NCBI GenBank assembly: GCA_902621675.1
Contig: CACNMX010000002.1
Span: forward strand, 1-64,000
Direction of reading: 5' to 3'
DNA: 64,000 bases
From: an uncultured Prochlorococcus sp.
GTDB lineage: Bacteria > Cyanobacteriota > Cyanobacteriia > PCC-6307 > Cyanobiaceae
The position numbers and the translations under genes are program-made. The notes beneath the pieces were generated by a model. It had not been told where the DNA came from. It ran no database searches and saw only the letters and a list, made by a program, of their open reading frames with translations. Positions 11,530-21,495 of this stretch are shown here, piece after piece; position 1 is the stretch's first letter, and each line of letters starts with the position of its first letter.

Positions 11530-12320
11530 AAATTAAAATAGGTATATTTGACAGCGGAATAGGTGGTTTTACTATTCTTAATTCTTTACTAAAAACACGT
11601 AAAGATGTAGAAGTTTTTTATTTGGCGGATACTAAAAGAATACCTTATGGAAACAAAAATTCTAAAGAGATAAGATTATTTGCAAAGGAGATTTGTAATT
11701 TTTTTGTTGATAAGAATTTGGATTCACTTTTAGTTGCTTGTAACACTACAAATGCTTGTGCGCTTGATATCCTACAAGATAATTTAAAGGTCCCTTGTTT
11801 TGACCTTATAAACTCAGTATCGGAAATAGTTGATAAACAAATAATTGGTGTCCTAGCAACACAAACAACTGTTCGATCATCGTATTACAAGAAAGCTATA
11901 AATGCTAAAAAAGAGAATAAGATAATTTTTCAGCAAGAATGTCCAGAATTTGTATTAGAAATTGAAAAAGAAAAATTAAATCCTGATAAGTTAAATAGTC
12001 TTTCAGAGTTATACTTAAGACCACTAATAAACAAAAATATTGAAGAATTAATACTTGGATGTAGTCACTATCCTTTAATTTATGACTTTTTGAGAAAAAA
12101 ATTAAATTCAAATATAAACATTATTGATCCATCGGTAGCATTAATAAAAAAATTTAATGAATCTTTTTCTATTCCAAAAACTTACGGCTATGAGAGTATT
12201 TCTTTCGAAAATGTAAAATTTTTTGTTACTTCAGAAAGAGATGAATTTTCCAATAAAGTAAAATTTTGGCTTGGAATTAATAAAGAAATTAGGTTGGTTA
12301 ACCTCCGAAGTAATGTTTGA
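11526..12320 (+). CDS. murI: Glutamate racemase MurI
   Basis: Interconverts L- and D-glutamate for peptidoglycan. The 264-aa protein begins at a GTG inside the amiC stop. It shows the paired catalytic cysteines: VACNTTNACALD near residue 74 and LGCSHYPL near residue 182. The family's FDSGIGGFTIL at residues 8-18, DTKRIPYG and GVLATQTTVRSSYY are also present. Length is normal. It is followed 27 bp later by sds on the same strand. Confidence 0.94.
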   Translation: MKIKIGIFDSGIGGFTILNSLLKTRKDVEVFYLADTKRIPYGNKNSKEIRLFAKEICNFFVDKNLDSLLVACNTTNACALDILQDNLKVPCFDLINSVSEIVDKQIIGVLATQTTVRSSYYKKAINAKKENKIIFQQECPEFVLEIEKEKLNPDKLNSLSELYLRPLINKNIEELILGCSHYPLIYDFLRKKLNSNINIIDPSVALIKKFNESFSIPKTYGYESISFENVKFFVTSERDEFSNKVKFWLGINKEIRLVNLRSNV

Positions 12321-12347
12321 TTCCTTAAGATAGAGAAGAGGTCAATC

Positions 12348-13319
12348 ATGAATACAGTAACAGAGCTACTACAACCAGTTGAAAATGATCTTGATGATCT
12401 TATTCTAGAACTGAAAAATCTAATAGGAGCTGGTCACCCAATTCTTCAAGCCGCAGCAGAACACCTTTTTAGTGCCGGTGGGAAAAGGTTGAGACCTGGC
12501 ATAGTTTTATTGATTTCAAAAGCTATATCTCCTGAATTTTGCTTGACAAGCAAGCATAAAAGGCTTGCTGAAATAACTGAAATGATTCATACAGCCTCAT
12601 TAGTCCATGATGATGTTGTTGATGAGGCGTCTACAAGAAGAGGAGTAGATACAGTTCATAGTAGATTTAATACCAGAGTAGCTGTTTTGGCGGGTGATTT
12701 TTTATTCGCTCAAGCAAGTTGGCACTTAGCAAATCTTGACAATGTAAATGTAGTTAAATTACTTAGTAGAGTAATAATGGATTTAGCAGAGGGTGAAATC
12801 AAACAAAATTTAAATAGATTTGATTCAGCTCAATCTTTTTCCAAATACATAAACAAAAGTTATTGTAAAACAGCATCATTAATAGCTAATAGTTGCAAAG
12901 CAGCTGGGGTTTTGAGTGGGATTAATGACGAAAACTTAACTTCGTTGTACGATTTTGGCAAAAATATTGGTTTAGCATTCCAAGTTGTAGATGATATTCT
13001 TGACTTTACTGGAAATGATAAACAACTTGGAAAACCTGCTGTAAGTGATCTTGCTAGTGGTTATCTTACAGCCCCAGTTTTATACGCCTTAGAAGAAAAT
13101 AAACAATTGTCAGTTCTTATAAATAGAGAACTTGCTGAAAAAGATGACTTAGATAATGCTCTCAATATCATCATGAACTCTAAAGCTATTGAAAGTTCTA
13201 GAAAACTAGCTGAAGATTTTGCAATACTTTCTAAAGAAGCTATAGTCTGGCTTCCTGATTCAGAATATAAAAGAGCTTTAATGGCTCTTCCAGAATTTGT
13301 TCTAAGCCGTATTTATTAG
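12348..13319 (+). CDS. sds: Solanesyl diphosphate synthase (trans-prenyltransferase)
   Basis: Condenses isopentenyl diphosphate units into the long side chain used for plastoquinone. The 323-aa product has both aspartate-rich motifs: LVHDDVVDEASTRRG near residue 85 and DDILDFTGNDKQLGKP near residue 215, plus GGKRLRPGIVLL near residue 43 and the GDFLFAQA segment. The chain length cannot be set from sequence by eye; the solanesyl (C45) call comes from cyanobacterial orthologues. An AT-rich 94-bp gap separates it from acs. Confidence 0.9.
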   Translation: MNTVTELLQPVENDLDDLILELKNLIGAGHPILQAAAEHLFSAGGKRLRPGIVLLISKAISPEFCLTSKHKRLAEITEMIHTASLVHDDVVDEASTRRGVDTVHSRFNTRVAVLAGDFLFAQASWHLANLDNVNVVKLLSRVIMDLAEGEIKQNLNRFDSAQSFSKYINKSYCKTASLIANSCKAAGVLSGINDENLTSLYDFGKNIGLAFQVVDDILDFTGNDKQLGKPAVSDLASGYLTAPVLYALEENKQLSVLINRELAEKDDLDNALNIIMNSKAIESSRKLAEDFAILSKEAIVWLPDSEYKRALMALPEFVLSRIY

Positions 13320-13413
13320 GTCTATTAGAATTAAATCTTTGAGCTAAATTAATATTAAAATTTTTGAAAACCTTATTTTTTTCGATTAAATTTATTAAGC
13401 ATAGATTTGTTTA

Positions 13414-15396
13414 ATGTCATTAGATAGAAAAAATTCAATCAATAACATACTTGAAGAAAAGAGAATTTTCCCTCCATCAAAAAAATTTGTAGAAAACTCA
13501 ATTATCAGTTCTCAAGCAGAATTACTAAGTCTCAAAAAACAAGCATCAGATAATCCTATTCAATTTTGGGAATCCTTCGCAAAATCTGAATTAGATTGGT
13601 TTGAGCCATTTCAAACTGTATTAGATAACCAAAATGCGCCATTTTTTAAATGGTTCAAAGAAGGGAAACTCAATATTACATACAACTGCCTAGATAGACA
13701 CATTAAGAGAGGGCTTGGAGGAAAGACCGCGCTTATATGGGAAGGAGAACCAGGAGATAGCAAAAAATATACTTACGAAGAACTTCTAAAAGAAGTATGT
13801 AAAGCAGCTAATGCATTAAAAGCAATTGGTGTAAAAAAAGGAGATTTGGTATGTATCTATATGCCCATGATTCCTGAAGCGATGTTTGCGATGTTAGCTT
13901 GTGCGAGAATTGGCGCACCTCATTCAGTTGTCTTCGGAGGATTTTCTTCAGAAGCTTTAAAAGATAGGTTAATTGATGGAAACGCCAGATTTGTTATTAC
14001 TGCTGATGGTGGTTTTAGAAAAGATAAGGTGATTGAACTTAAGCAAGCAGTTGATGCGGCAATTTTAAGTGGGGCAGATAAAGTTGTTGAAAAAGTAGTT
14101 GTTGTTCAACGAACAAAAAAAAATATTTCGATGGTTGATGATAGAGATTTATGGTGGCACGAATTATTAAAAGATCAAGAAGATCAGTGTGAACCAGAAA
14201 TAATGAATAGCGAAGATAGACTTTTTATTCTTTATACTTCAGGCTCAACTGGAAAGCCCAAAGGCGTAGTTCACACTACAGGTGGTTACAATCTTTGGTC
14301 TCATTTGACATTTAAGTGGATTTTCGATTTGAAAGATGATGACATTTACTGGTGTACTGCTGATGTTGGTTGGATTACAGGCCATAGTTACATAGTTTAT
14401 GGGCCTTTATCTAATGGTGCTACAACCTTAATGTATGAAGGAGTGCCAAGACCCTCAAATTTAGGGGCTTTCTGGGAAATTGTTCAAAAATATAAGGTTT
14501 CTATTTTTTATACTGCACCAACTGCAATAAGAGCATTTATGAAGTCTGGTCGTGAAATCCCTGATAGATATAATCTTACGAGTCTCAGGCTTTTGGGTAC
14601 AGTTGGAGAACCAATTAATCCTGAGGCTTGGATGTGGTACAAGGATGTTATTGGTAAAAATAAATGCCCTATTGTTGATACTTGGTGGCAAACTGAGACT
14701 GGTGGTGTGATGATAAGTCCCTTGCCTGGAGTCGTTGCTACAAAGCCAGGTTCAGCCACTTTCCCTCTGCCAGGAATCGAAGTTGAAGTTGTCGATAAGA
14801 ATGGAGATAAGGTTAAGGAGAACGAGGGTGGCTATTTAATTATTAAGAAACCTTGGCCAGGAATGATGAGAACAATTCACGGAAACTCAGAGAGATATTT
14901 GGAGAGTTATTGGGAATATATTACCTTTAAAGGAGAAAAAAATGTTTATTTTGCTGGAGATGGAGCACGCATTGATGAAGATGGATATATATGGATTATG
15001 GGAAGAGTTGATGATGTAATAAGTGTTTCAGGACATCGGTTAGGAACAATGGAAATAGAATCTGCTTTGGTAAGTCATAAATCAGTTGCAGAGTCTGCAG
15101 TCGTTGGCAAAAAAGATGATTTAAAAGGTGAAGTTATAGTCGCTTTTGTATCTCTAGAGAAAGATGTGAAAAGTTCTTCAGAATTAGTAGAGAATTTAAA
15201 GAATCATGTTGTTAATGAAATTGGAATTATCGCAAAGCCTGAAAAAATTATAATTTCTGACTCTCTTCCGAAAACACGTAGTGGAAAAATTATGAGGCGA
15301 ATTTTAAGATCTTTGGCTGCTGGAGAAAAAATTAGTGGTGATATTAGCACTCTTGAAGATAGTTCTGTTTTGGAAAAGCTGAAAGAATTATCCTAA
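13414..15396 (+). CDS. acs: Acetyl-CoA synthetase
   Basis: AMP-forming ligase that makes acetyl-CoA from acetate. Length 660 aa is standard. Motifs: the P-loop [19 protein letters not shown] near residue 270, the acetate/AMP segments [15 protein letters not shown] and [10 protein letters not shown], the hinge-region [16 protein letters not shown] near residue 530, and the C-terminal lysine region [15 protein letters not shown], where the catalytic lysine can be acetylated in other bacteria. The last four bases overlap the stop of the convergent hydrolase gene. Confidence 0.96.
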   Translation: MSLDRKNSINNILEEKRIFPPSKKFVENSIISSQAELLSLKKQASDNPIQFWESFAKSELDWFEPFQTVLDNQNAPFFKWFKEGKLNITYNCLDRHIKRGLGGKTALIWEGEPGDSKKYTYEELLKEVCKAANALKAIGVKKGDLVCIYMPMIPEAMFAMLACARIGAPHSVVFGGFSSEALKDRLIDGNARFVITADGGFRKDKVIELKQAVDAAILSGADKVVEKVVVVQRTKKNISMVDDRDLWWHELLKDQEDQCEPEIMNSEDRLFILYTSGSTGKPKGVVHTTGGYNLWSHLTFKWIFDLKDDDIYWCTADVGWITGHSYIVYGPLSNGATTLMYEGVPRPSNLGAFWEIVQKYKVSIFYTAPTAIRAFMKSGREIPDRYNLTSLRLLGTVGEPINPEAWMWYKDVIGKNKCPIVDTWWQTETGGVMISPLPGVVATKPGSATFPLPGIEVEVVDKNGDKVKENEGGYLIIKKPWPGMMRTIHGNSERYLESYWEYITFKGEKNVYFAGDGARIDEDGYIWIMGRVDDVISVSGHRLGTMEIESALVSHKSVAESAVVGKKDDLKGEVIVAFVSLEKDVKSSSELVENLKNHVVNEIGIIAKPEKIIISDSLPKTRSGKIMRRILRSLAAGEKISGDISTLEDSSVLEKLKELS

Positions 15397-16115
15397 ATAG
15401 ATTCATCAATTAAATTGGAAATTTTTTTTATAGTATTTCTTTTGAATTCATCATCAGCCCAGTCTCCCAAAAAATTTTCTCTTAGTCCTGCGCTTGCAAT
15501 TATAGTGTGAGTACCTTTTAGCATTACCCCCTTAGAATTATCTTCTTTTCTTGCTTTCAGACAAGAAAATAATTTATCTGTTTGATCTAATTCGTCTTGG
15601 TTGAATTTTATTAAGAAGTTATTTTTTTGATTATATGTTTTTTCAATTAATCGCAAAGTTCTTTCAGGGCTAGGACTGAATTCACTGTTGAATTCTAATT
15701 TTTGAGAAATTTGTTTCAATAATGGAATTGATTTGTTAGCACTAAAATTATTAAAACTAATAGATATGAATTTTTCGCAATTTCTTCCTCCATCAGGAGA
15801 AATTAGATGAAGTTTGCATCCCAGGCTATGACCAATTCTTATTGAAGGAATTGGTCCCCCTATTCTCTTGGATAAAGATATTCGGCAATTCTTAAAATCT
15901 TTCCATGCTTTGATAGCAAGTTGTTGGTGATCAAATTGTGGTGTGTATTTATATGCATGTACTGCATAATTTTTATTAATTAAACTCTCTATGAATCTTC
16001 TATAAGTTAAATCTGGCTTAGAAGCTAAATAACTTCCACCAATAAATTCAACAATTTTTTTTGGATTTGAAGGCCAATAACAGAAATTGTTATATTGAAA
16101 TTTTGTAAAAGTCAT
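15393..16115 (-). CDS. DUF1350 family predicted alpha/beta hydrolase
   Basis: A 240-aa protein conserved in cyanobacteria and plastids, assigned by its overall pattern: N-terminal [20 protein letters not shown], central [14 protein letters not shown], and [12 protein letters not shown]. The GHSLGCK segment is a nucleophile-elbow-like GxSxG, and a C-terminal GTHTIIA segment could supply the histidine. This fits a DUF1350 alpha/beta hydrolase, but no substrate is known to me. It converges on acs with a four-base stop overlap and diverges from the exonuclease gene across 116 AT-rich bases. Confidence 0.75.
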   Translation of the reverse strand: MTFTKFQYNNFCYWPSNPKKIVEFIGGSYLASKPDLTYRRFIESLINKNYAVHAYKYTPQFDHQQLAIKAWKDFKNCRISLSKRIGGPIPSIRIGHSLGCKLHLISPDGGRNCEKFISISFNNFSANKSIPLLKQISQKLEFNSEFSPSPERTLRLIEKTYNQKNNFLIKFNQDELDQTDKLFSCLKARKEDNSKGVMLKGTHTIIASAGLRENFLGDWADDEFKRNTIKKISNLIDESI

Positions 16116-16231
16116 CTTTCATAAGCTAAAAATGTTTCAAAAAATATTTTCTAGACTGTTTTTTAATTTATATTAATTTAAAAGAAATATTTATTAAATG
16201 CGTCAAGATAAATGAAAGTATTTTGAGTTAA

Positions 16232-17011
16232 TTGGAACTATTTAACAAAAAAGAATTAAATCAACTGGATTTTCTTCATGATCAAATTAAGACCAATCCC
16301 TCTGAAGAGAGAGTAACGAATAATAATAAAAAAATTGAAAAAATTTTAATTCTTGATACTGAAACAACAGGTTTAGACGAAAATAAAGATGAAGTGATAG
16401 AAATAGGTTGCATCTTATTTGATGTATCTTTTAAATGTGTACTTTCACAAGTTTCTTTTTTATTTCCAGTTAATAATAATGAAGCCGAACATGTAAATGG
16501 TATATCAGCAGAAGTAACTAATATCTCTCAACCATGGGAAGATGGATTGAATTTCTTTCTAAAACTAGTTGATTCTTCAGATTTCATCGTTGCTCATAAT
16601 GTGGAGTTTGATAAGAAATGGTTTGGGAAAGGAAGATTGCCTAAGCTTAATAAGAAATGGATATGTAGTTTAGAGGATATTAATTGGTCTTTTCAAAAAT
16701 CACTAAAAACAAGACCTTCAGTAACTGATCTAGCCTTATCTTTTTCAATACCAGTTTGGAATTTACATAGAGCTTTATCTGATTGCTTTTATATATCTGA
16801 GGTCTTCAAAAAATGCGACAACTTAGAGGAACTTTTACTTAAAGCTACTGAACCGAGGTTTTTATACAAGGCTTTGGTTAGTTATGAAGATAGGTCTTTA
16901 GCTAAAAATGCTGGGTTCAGATGGAATAGTCCTGTGCAAGGAGCTTGGTCAAGAAAATTAACTACTGATGAGGCAAAAAATCTTGATTTTAGAGTTGAGA
17001 TTTTGAATTAA
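16232..17011 (+). CDS. DnaQ-like 3'-5' exonuclease with C-terminal DUF5710-like tail
   Basis: DEDD-type exonuclease, 259 aa from a TTG start. Residues 35-200 form the nuclease domain: ILDTETTGLDENKDEVIEIG carries the first acidic pair, VAHNVEFDKKWF the second, and NLHRALSDCFYISEVF the final His and Asp. The last 50 residues, VSYEDRSLAKNAGFRWNS followed by AWSRKL, resemble the small DUF5710 fold. The domain matches epsilon-subunit and RNase T relatives, but it is not the replicative proofreading subunit in any obvious way. A role in DNA repair or RNA trimming is possible; the substrate is not evident. Confidence 0.78.
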   Translation: MELFNKKELNQLDFLHDQIKTNPSEERVTNNNKKIEKILILDTETTGLDENKDEVIEIGCILFDVSFKCVLSQVSFLFPVNNNEAEHVNGISAEVTNISQPWEDGLNFFLKLVDSSDFIVAHNVEFDKKWFGKGRLPKLNKKWICSLEDINWSFQKSLKTRPSVTDLALSFSIPVWNLHRALSDCFYISEVFKKCDNLEELLLKATEPRFLYKALVSYEDRSLAKNAGFRWNSPVQGAWSRKLTTDEAKNLDFRVEILN

Positions 17012-17041
17012 TATTTATTTAATTTTTGACTAAGAAAATAT

Positions 17042-17452
17042 TTAGTGCATCTTACAAGGCATCCATTTATTACCCATTTTATGTGCTCCAATACATCCGT
17101 ATTTTGAAGCAGCCTTTTCAGCTTCTTGTTTAGTGTTAAATAGATCTGACATCATATTTTCCTTTTTTGAATTTGAAATTTGTTTGGAATGATTATGAGA
17201 ATTAGGTGAATACTCCCATATCCCCATAGTAGTAACACCGGCAGAGATAATTCCCATCCCGACTACTGATAAATTGACTATTCCCATTGCGACTGCACCA
17301 AAAGAAAATACACCCATTGGGACGACCCCTATACTTATTACTCCCATTGGCACTATTCCTATTGAAACTATACCAAGGGGTGCTATTCCAAAAGCAATTT
17401 TTTTTGGTTTTGTACCGCAATGTTGATTCTCTTTACTTTTATTAATTCCCAA
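17042..17452 (-). CDS. Decapeptide-repeat protein with C-terminal DUF3721 domain
   Basis: A 136-aa protein with two distinct parts. Residues 19-78 are six tandem units of ten residues, each close to the pattern [IV]-hydrophobic-S-[IF]-G-[IVA]-V-P-M-G, so glycine recurs every five residues. After a polar, histidine-containing linker, the last 40 residues match DUF3721: KQEAEKAASKYGCIGAHKMG followed by WMPC. Two cysteines and two histidines at the end could bind metal, but this is inference. The start is a TTG at 17452. The repeat part is hydrophobic and may sit in or on a membrane. Function is unknown. Confidence 0.75.
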   Translation of the reverse strand: MGINKSKENQHCGTKPKKIAFGIAPLGIVSIGIVPMGVISIGVVPMGVFSFGAVAMGIVNLSVVGMGIISAGVTTMGIWEYSPNSHNHSKQISNSKKENMMSDLFNTKQEAEKAASKYGCIGAHKMGNKWMPCKMH

Positions 17453-17550
17453 TAGTTTTTCTAAATGTTAAATTAAAATTGTCTCACAAAATAACCAATC
17501 AAAGATTAATTTCTAGTTGAATTAAAAATTTTGAATTATTTTTTAGAACT

Positions 17551-18831
17551 TTGAATAACTTAAAAAACCTAAGAGGAACAGTAGATCTATTTCCTGATCA
17601 ATTAATAAAGTGGCAAAACGTTGAAAAAATTTTATTAGAGCAGCTTTCTAGGGCATCCATCAAAGAAATAAGAACACCAATATTGGAAATGACCGAACTG
17701 TTTATAAGAGGAATTGGTGAAGGAACAGATGTTGTCAGTAAGGAAATGTATACATTTCTTGATAGGGGAGAGAGGTCCTGCACTCTTAGACCTGAAGGAA
17801 CAGCCTCAGTCGCACGAGCGTTAATACAAAACGGAATATCTTCTAATCCTCTTCAAAAACTTTGGTACATGGGTCCTATGTTTCGATACGAAAGACCTCA
17901 AGCAGGCAGGCAAAGACAGTTTCATCAATTAGGTGTTGAGTTTATAGGACATGATTCAGTTAGAAGTGATGTTGAAATTATTGCTTTAGCTTGGGATATA
18001 TTAGGCAAATTAGGAATAAAAGAACTCAATCTTGAAATAAATACGTTAGGTGATACTAATGACAGATCAAATTTTCAAAAATCTTTTTTAAAATGGTTAG
18101 AAAAAAATAAAGATTCTCTAGATTTAGATTCTCAGAATAGAATTTCTAAAAACCCTTTGAGGATTTTGGACTCAAAGAATATTCAAACTAAAAAAGTTCT
18201 TGAAAATGCACCAAGATTATTTAATTTTTTATCTGAAAAAAGTCATAACAGATATTTAGACTTAAAAAGACAATTAGAGGTTTTAAAAATACCTTATGTA
18301 GAAAATTTTAATCTTGTAAGAGGTTTAGATTACTACACTCATACAGCTTTTGAAATTACTAGTGGGGCTTTGGGCTCCCAAGCTACAGTTTGCGGAGGAG
18401 GGAGATACGACGATTTAATAAAACAAATGGGAGGGCCAAATACTCCTGCAATTGGTTTTGCTATTGGTTTAGAAAGATTAATTTTACTCGCAGGGAAAGA
18501 GCTTGAAATTCCAAGAAATACTGATATCTATATCATAAATCAAGGCTTAGTTGCTGAATCATTAGCAATGGATTTATCTAGAAAATTAAGAAACTATGAT
18601 TTGTTGGTTGAGTTAGATTTAAGCGGAGCCTCATTCTCTAAGCAATTTAAAAAGGCAAATAAACTTAAATCTAAAAGTATTATTGTTATTGGTGATGATG
18701 AGGCAGTTAATGGGGAATTTATTATAAGGCTCTTTGATCAATCAGGTAATGGGAATGAAGAGGAGGTTATATCTTTTGAGAATGATATTAAATTAGAAAA
18801 TTGGATAAATAATAACTTACTTGTAAAGTGA
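17551..18831 (+). CDS. hisS: Histidyl-tRNA synthetase
   Basis: Class II aminoacyl-tRNA synthetase, 426 aa from a TTG start. Motif 2 is seen at MFRYERPQAGRQRQFHQLG near residue 111, and the two histidine-binding segments are LVRGLDYYTHTAFEI near residue 253 and GGRYDDLIKQMGGP near residue 283. Motif 3 is GFAIGLERL near residue 303. An anticodon-binding domain follows, with VVIGDDE-like IVIGDDEAVNGEF near the end. The stop overlaps the GTG start of the next small gene (GTGA). Confidence 0.96.
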   Translation: MNNLKNLRGTVDLFPDQLIKWQNVEKILLEQLSRASIKEIRTPILEMTELFIRGIGEGTDVVSKEMYTFLDRGERSCTLRPEGTASVARALIQNGISSNPLQKLWYMGPMFRYERPQAGRQRQFHQLGVEFIGHDSVRSDVEIIALAWDILGKLGIKELNLEINTLGDTNDRSNFQKSFLKWLEKNKDSLDLDSQNRISKNPLRILDSKNIQTKKVLENAPRLFNFLSEKSHNRYLDLKRQLEVLKIPYVENFNLVRGLDYYTHTAFEITSGALGSQATVCGGGRYDDLIKQMGGPNTPAIGFAIGLERLILLAGKELEIPRNTDIYIINQGLVAESLAMDLSRKLRNYDLLVELDLSGASFSKQFKKANKLKSKSIIVIGDDEAVNGEFIIRLFDQSGNGNEEEVISFENDIKLENWINNNLLVK

Positions 18832-19121
18832 TGTTCTTGAAGATAGTGATAATTTTTCTTTTTATAATTATTTTTTTTAATTTAAGGAAATTTCTTAAAC
18901 TAAATAGAAAACAAAAAGTTTTTAATTCTAAAAAAATAACAACTTTCAATAAAAAGAATCTTAATAATTGGATGAATTTAACTAAAAAAGAAAGATATAA
19001 CTTAACAAAACAAGATTCTCTTAACTACATGGATAAAAGAAAACTTTTATTAGACGAAATTAGAAATGAATATAAGAAAATATCTAGAAAAAATTCTGAG
19101 GGGAATATTAAGAAAAAATAA
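18828..19121 (+). CDS. Small single-pass membrane protein, unknown
   Basis: A 97-aa product with one strong hydrophobic helix at residues 3-18 followed by a lysine-rich cytoplasmic-type tail. It starts with GTG inside the hisS stop, so it is translationally coupled to hisS, and ends three bases before the next gene. I do not recognise a family. The tight packing hisS-this-next argues that it is real rather than a chance frame in AT-rich DNA. Confidence 0.6.
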   Translation: MMFLKIVIIFLFIIIFFNLRKFLKLNRKQKVFNSKKITTFNKKNLNNWMNLTKKERYNLTKQDSLNYMDKRKLLLDEIRNEYKKISRKNSEGNIKKK

Positions 19122-19123
19122 TT

Positions 19124-19423
19124 ATGGAAAATTACTGGACTTCTAGTAAACCTATAAATGGATTAAGACATTTTGTTTTAGTAAATGAGACTAAAGAAAA
19201 TGGAAATATTAGTTTTTTAATGGTTTCTGTCCTTGATTCTGAAATTAACTTAAAAACTTCTTATGCAGAATTAATAAATAGTGGAAATTGGCAGAAGGGA
19301 TGGATTAATCTTTCAAAGCATCTATCAATTACAGAAGAATACGTTAACTATAAATCCATCAATAAAGGAAAGGGTATCGATGAGATATTCATTAATGAAG
19401 ATTCTTTATTTAATATTTCTTAA
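19124..19423 (+). CDS. TIGR02450-family Trp-rich small protein
   Basis: A 99-aa protein whose first 65 residues follow the TIGR02450 pattern: an opening WTSSKPINGLRHFVLVNE and, after a beta-rich middle, LINSGNWQKGWINL. The conserved tryptophans and the NG-x-RHF element are all present. The family is widespread in marine bacteria and cyanobacteria and has no established function that I know of. It is packed directly behind the small membrane protein after hisS and is probably co-transcribed with it. Confidence 0.72.
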   Translation: MENYWTSSKPINGLRHFVLVNETKENGNISFLMVSVLDSEINLKTSYAELINSGNWQKGWINLSKHLSITEEYVNYKSINKGKGIDEIFINEDSLFNIS

Positions 19424-19559
19424 TTTGATATAAATCTTTCAAATCTCTTTTCTTTGTAAATACTAGGTTTTTTGTGACTTAATAATTATTTAAAAGTTTT
19501 ACCCCTTTCAAAAAAATAAAATTAACGTTATCAAGGATTAATTATATTTTCTTAATTCA

Positions 19560-19793
19560 ATGTTAGGGGATATGTGGAGCTCATCTGAGTTGACCTCTGA
19601 AAAACTTGGAATAACTGAAATTAAACTCTCTTTTTTACGTGAAAATGGAATACTCAAGCCTGGGATTCATTGGAAAAGCTCTCCACTCGGTCAGAAAAAA
19701 CCTTGGAAACCCAAAGCGCTTTACAATGTAAAAATGTGCAGAGAAATAATTAATAAATTTTATTCTGAAGAAAACTATAATATCGCAGCCTAA
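19560..19793 (+). CDS. Small putative winged-helix DNA-binding protein
   Basis: A 77-aa basic protein. The segment SSELTSEKLGITEIKLSFLR looks like a helix-turn-helix, and ENGILKPGIHWKSSP is the wing-like part seen in excisionase and MerR-type domains. An internal ATG at 19572 (MWSSSELT) is an equally good start. No recombinase or phage gene lies nearby, so it is not obviously an excisionase. The assignment is by pattern only. Confidence 0.55.
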   Translation: MLGDMWSSSELTSEKLGITEIKLSFLRENGILKPGIHWKSSPLGQKKPWKPKALYNVKMCREIINKFYSEENYNIAA

Positions 19794-19837
19794 AAAATGA
19801 TAATATCCTGATTAATTTGGGAAGATATATAAAATAT

Positions 19838-20014
19838 TCATTCGATTAGACTCTCGTCCTTACACTCAATAAGAGTGTTTTGCAAAGTTGGATATAAGTT
19901 AATCATATTTATATATTGTTTCGATTTTCTGTAAGATTTTGCAGCCTTTTTGTAATGAACTTCAGATTTCATTTCTAGTGAAAATTTTCTAGAAGACTCT
20001 TGAGAAGTAGTCAT
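19838..20014 (-). CDS. Small basic hypothetical protein (58 aa)
   Basis: An open frame from ATG at 20014 to TGA at 19838, encoding 58 residues starting MTTSQESSRKFS. It is rich in Lys, Ser and Tyr (KKAAKSYRKSKQYINMINLY). It has no recognised domain. It lies head-to-head with pcb across 329 bp. Codon use is ordinary for the neighbourhood, but coding status is not proven. Confidence 0.4.
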   Translation of the reverse strand: MTTSQESSRKFSLEMKSEVHYKKAAKSYRKSKQYINMINLYPTLQNTLIECKDESLIE

Positions 20015-20343
20015 AATATTAGATGTCTTATCTCATATTTAATAATTGTTTGAAAATGAGGCAATAACCACCATGGTGTAATGAAACAAAACATCGTTTA
20101 ATGTCAGCAAAATGAAATTTATTTGACTTATTTGAATTTGAAATATTGGTTTATTTGATAGAACTTATATCTCTGAGAATAATTTTTCTTCATTAAATCT
20201 ACCTTCTTTACTCTTTTCTTGCCCTACGAATAATTTTTGTTTAGTACTAGTTAGGATTAATAACCTTTACAATTTTGTTATGAATTCAACTGTTTGGTGA
20301 AATATAAAGTATTCTCAAAACGTTTAAGCTAATCAATTCCTAA
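20015..20343. other. Long non-coding leader region before pcb
   Basis: No convincing gene is visible in these 329 bases. They hold the pcb promoter and leader, plus the upstream region of the small minus-strand frame. A 10-bp perfect palindrome, CACCATGGTG, lies at 20069-20078. A TTTACA element near 20270 is a possible -35 sequence. No terminator-like hairpin is seen here. The length is unusual for this compact genome and fits a highly expressed gene with its own regulation. Confidence 0.45.
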
Positions 20344-21402
20344 ATGCAAACCTATGGAAATCCAGATACTACCTATGGATGGTGGGCTGGTAATTCAGGT
20401 GTAGCAAATCGCTCAGGAAAATTCATTGCTGCTCATGTAGCTCATGCAGGATTAATTGTTTTCTGGGCGGGTGCATTCACCCTTTTTGAACTTTCACGAT
20501 TTGACCCAAGTGTCCCAATGGGTCATCAACCTCTAATCGTTCTTCCTCACTTAGCAACTCTTGGAATAGGGTTTGATGCTAATGGTGTTGCGATGGGAGA
20601 TACTAAACCTGTTCTAGCGATAGCAATAGTTCACTTAGTTTCTTCTATGGTTTTAGCAGCCGGAGGACTTTTACACTCTTTACTTCTTCCTGGAAATCTA
20701 GAAGATTCTGAGGTAGCAAGAGCTAGAAAATTCAATATTGAATGGGATAATCCAGACAAATTGACATTTATTCTTGGTCACCATCTAATTATTCTTGGTT
20801 TCGCAGTTATTGCTTTTGTCGAATGGGCAAGAGTACATGGAATTTATGATCCAGCTATTGGTTCTGTAAGACAGGTTGAGTATGAATTAAATTTGGCCAA
20901 AATTTGGAATCACCAAACAGACTTTTTGACTATTGATAGCCTTGAAGAAGTAATGGGAGGTCATGCTTTCCTTGCTTTCGTTGAGATCACTGGTGGTGCT
21001 TGGCATATTGCTACTAAGCAAGTTGGTGAATATACCAAATTCAAAGGTAAAGGACTTCTCTCTGCAGAAGCTGTTCTCTCATGGTCACTAGCAGGAATAG
21101 GCTGGATGGCTATTATTGCAGCTTTCTGGAGCGCAGCTAACACAACAGTTTATCCAACTGAATTCTTTGGTGAACCACTTGAATTGAAGTTTAGTATTTC
21201 TCCTTATTGGGTAGATACTGTTGATCTTCCTGATGGTGAGTACACTTCAAGGGCATGGTTAGCTAATGTTCATTACTATTTTGGATTCTTCTTTATTCAA
21301 GGTCATCTTTGGCACGCTTTAAGAGCACTAGGCTTTGATTTCAAGAGAGTTACAAATGCTATCAGTAATATTGATAGTGCAACAGTTACTCTTAAAGATT
21401 AA
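20344..21402 (+). CDS. pcbA: Pcb divinyl-chlorophyll a/b antenna protein
   Basis: Light-harvesting protein of Prochlorococcus, related to PsbC (CP43) and IsiA, embedded in the thylakoid around photosystem II. The 352-aa length matches the six-helix Pcb class, which lacks the large lumenal loop of CP43. Histidines that would ligate chlorophyll recur in the helices: [15 protein letters not shown] near residue 30, [19 protein letters not shown] near residue 100, [12 protein letters not shown] near residue 143, and [20 protein letters not shown] near the C-terminus. It stands alone, with a long leader and a strong terminator. I call it PcbA because it seems to be the main antenna gene; the paralogue letter is inferred. 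Confidence 0.95.
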   Translation: MQTYGNPDTTYGWWAGNSGVANRSGKFIAAHVAHAGLIVFWAGAFTLFELSRFDPSVPMGHQPLIVLPHLATLGIGFDANGVAMGDTKPVLAIAIVHLVSSMVLAAGGLLHSLLLPGNLEDSEVARARKFNIEWDNPDKLTFILGHHLIILGFAVIAFVEWARVHGIYDPAIGSVRQVEYELNLAKIWNHQTDFLTIDSLEEVMGGHAFLAFVEITGGAWHIATKQVGEYTKFKGKGLLSAEAVLSWSLAGIGWMAIIAAFWSAANTTVYPTEFFGEPLELKFSISPYWVDTVDLPDGEYTSRAWLANVHYYFGFFFIQGHLWHALRALGFDFKRVTNAISNIDSATVTLKD

Positions 21403-21426
21403 TTTTCAAATTTTCTTACTAATATC

Positions 21427-21455
21427 AAAAGGCTCCTCTTATCGGAGCCTTTTTT
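21427..21455 (+). terminator. Rho-independent terminator after pcb
   Basis: A ten-base-pair stem, AAAAGGCTCC with GGAGCCTTTT, around a seven-base loop, followed by T residues. It begins 25 bases after the pcb stop. Its GC core stands out against the AT-rich background, as expected behind a highly transcribed gene. Confidence 0.88.
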
Positions 21456-21495
21456 ATTTGAAAAATTTTGTTTATTAATTTAGATTTAGAATTAT

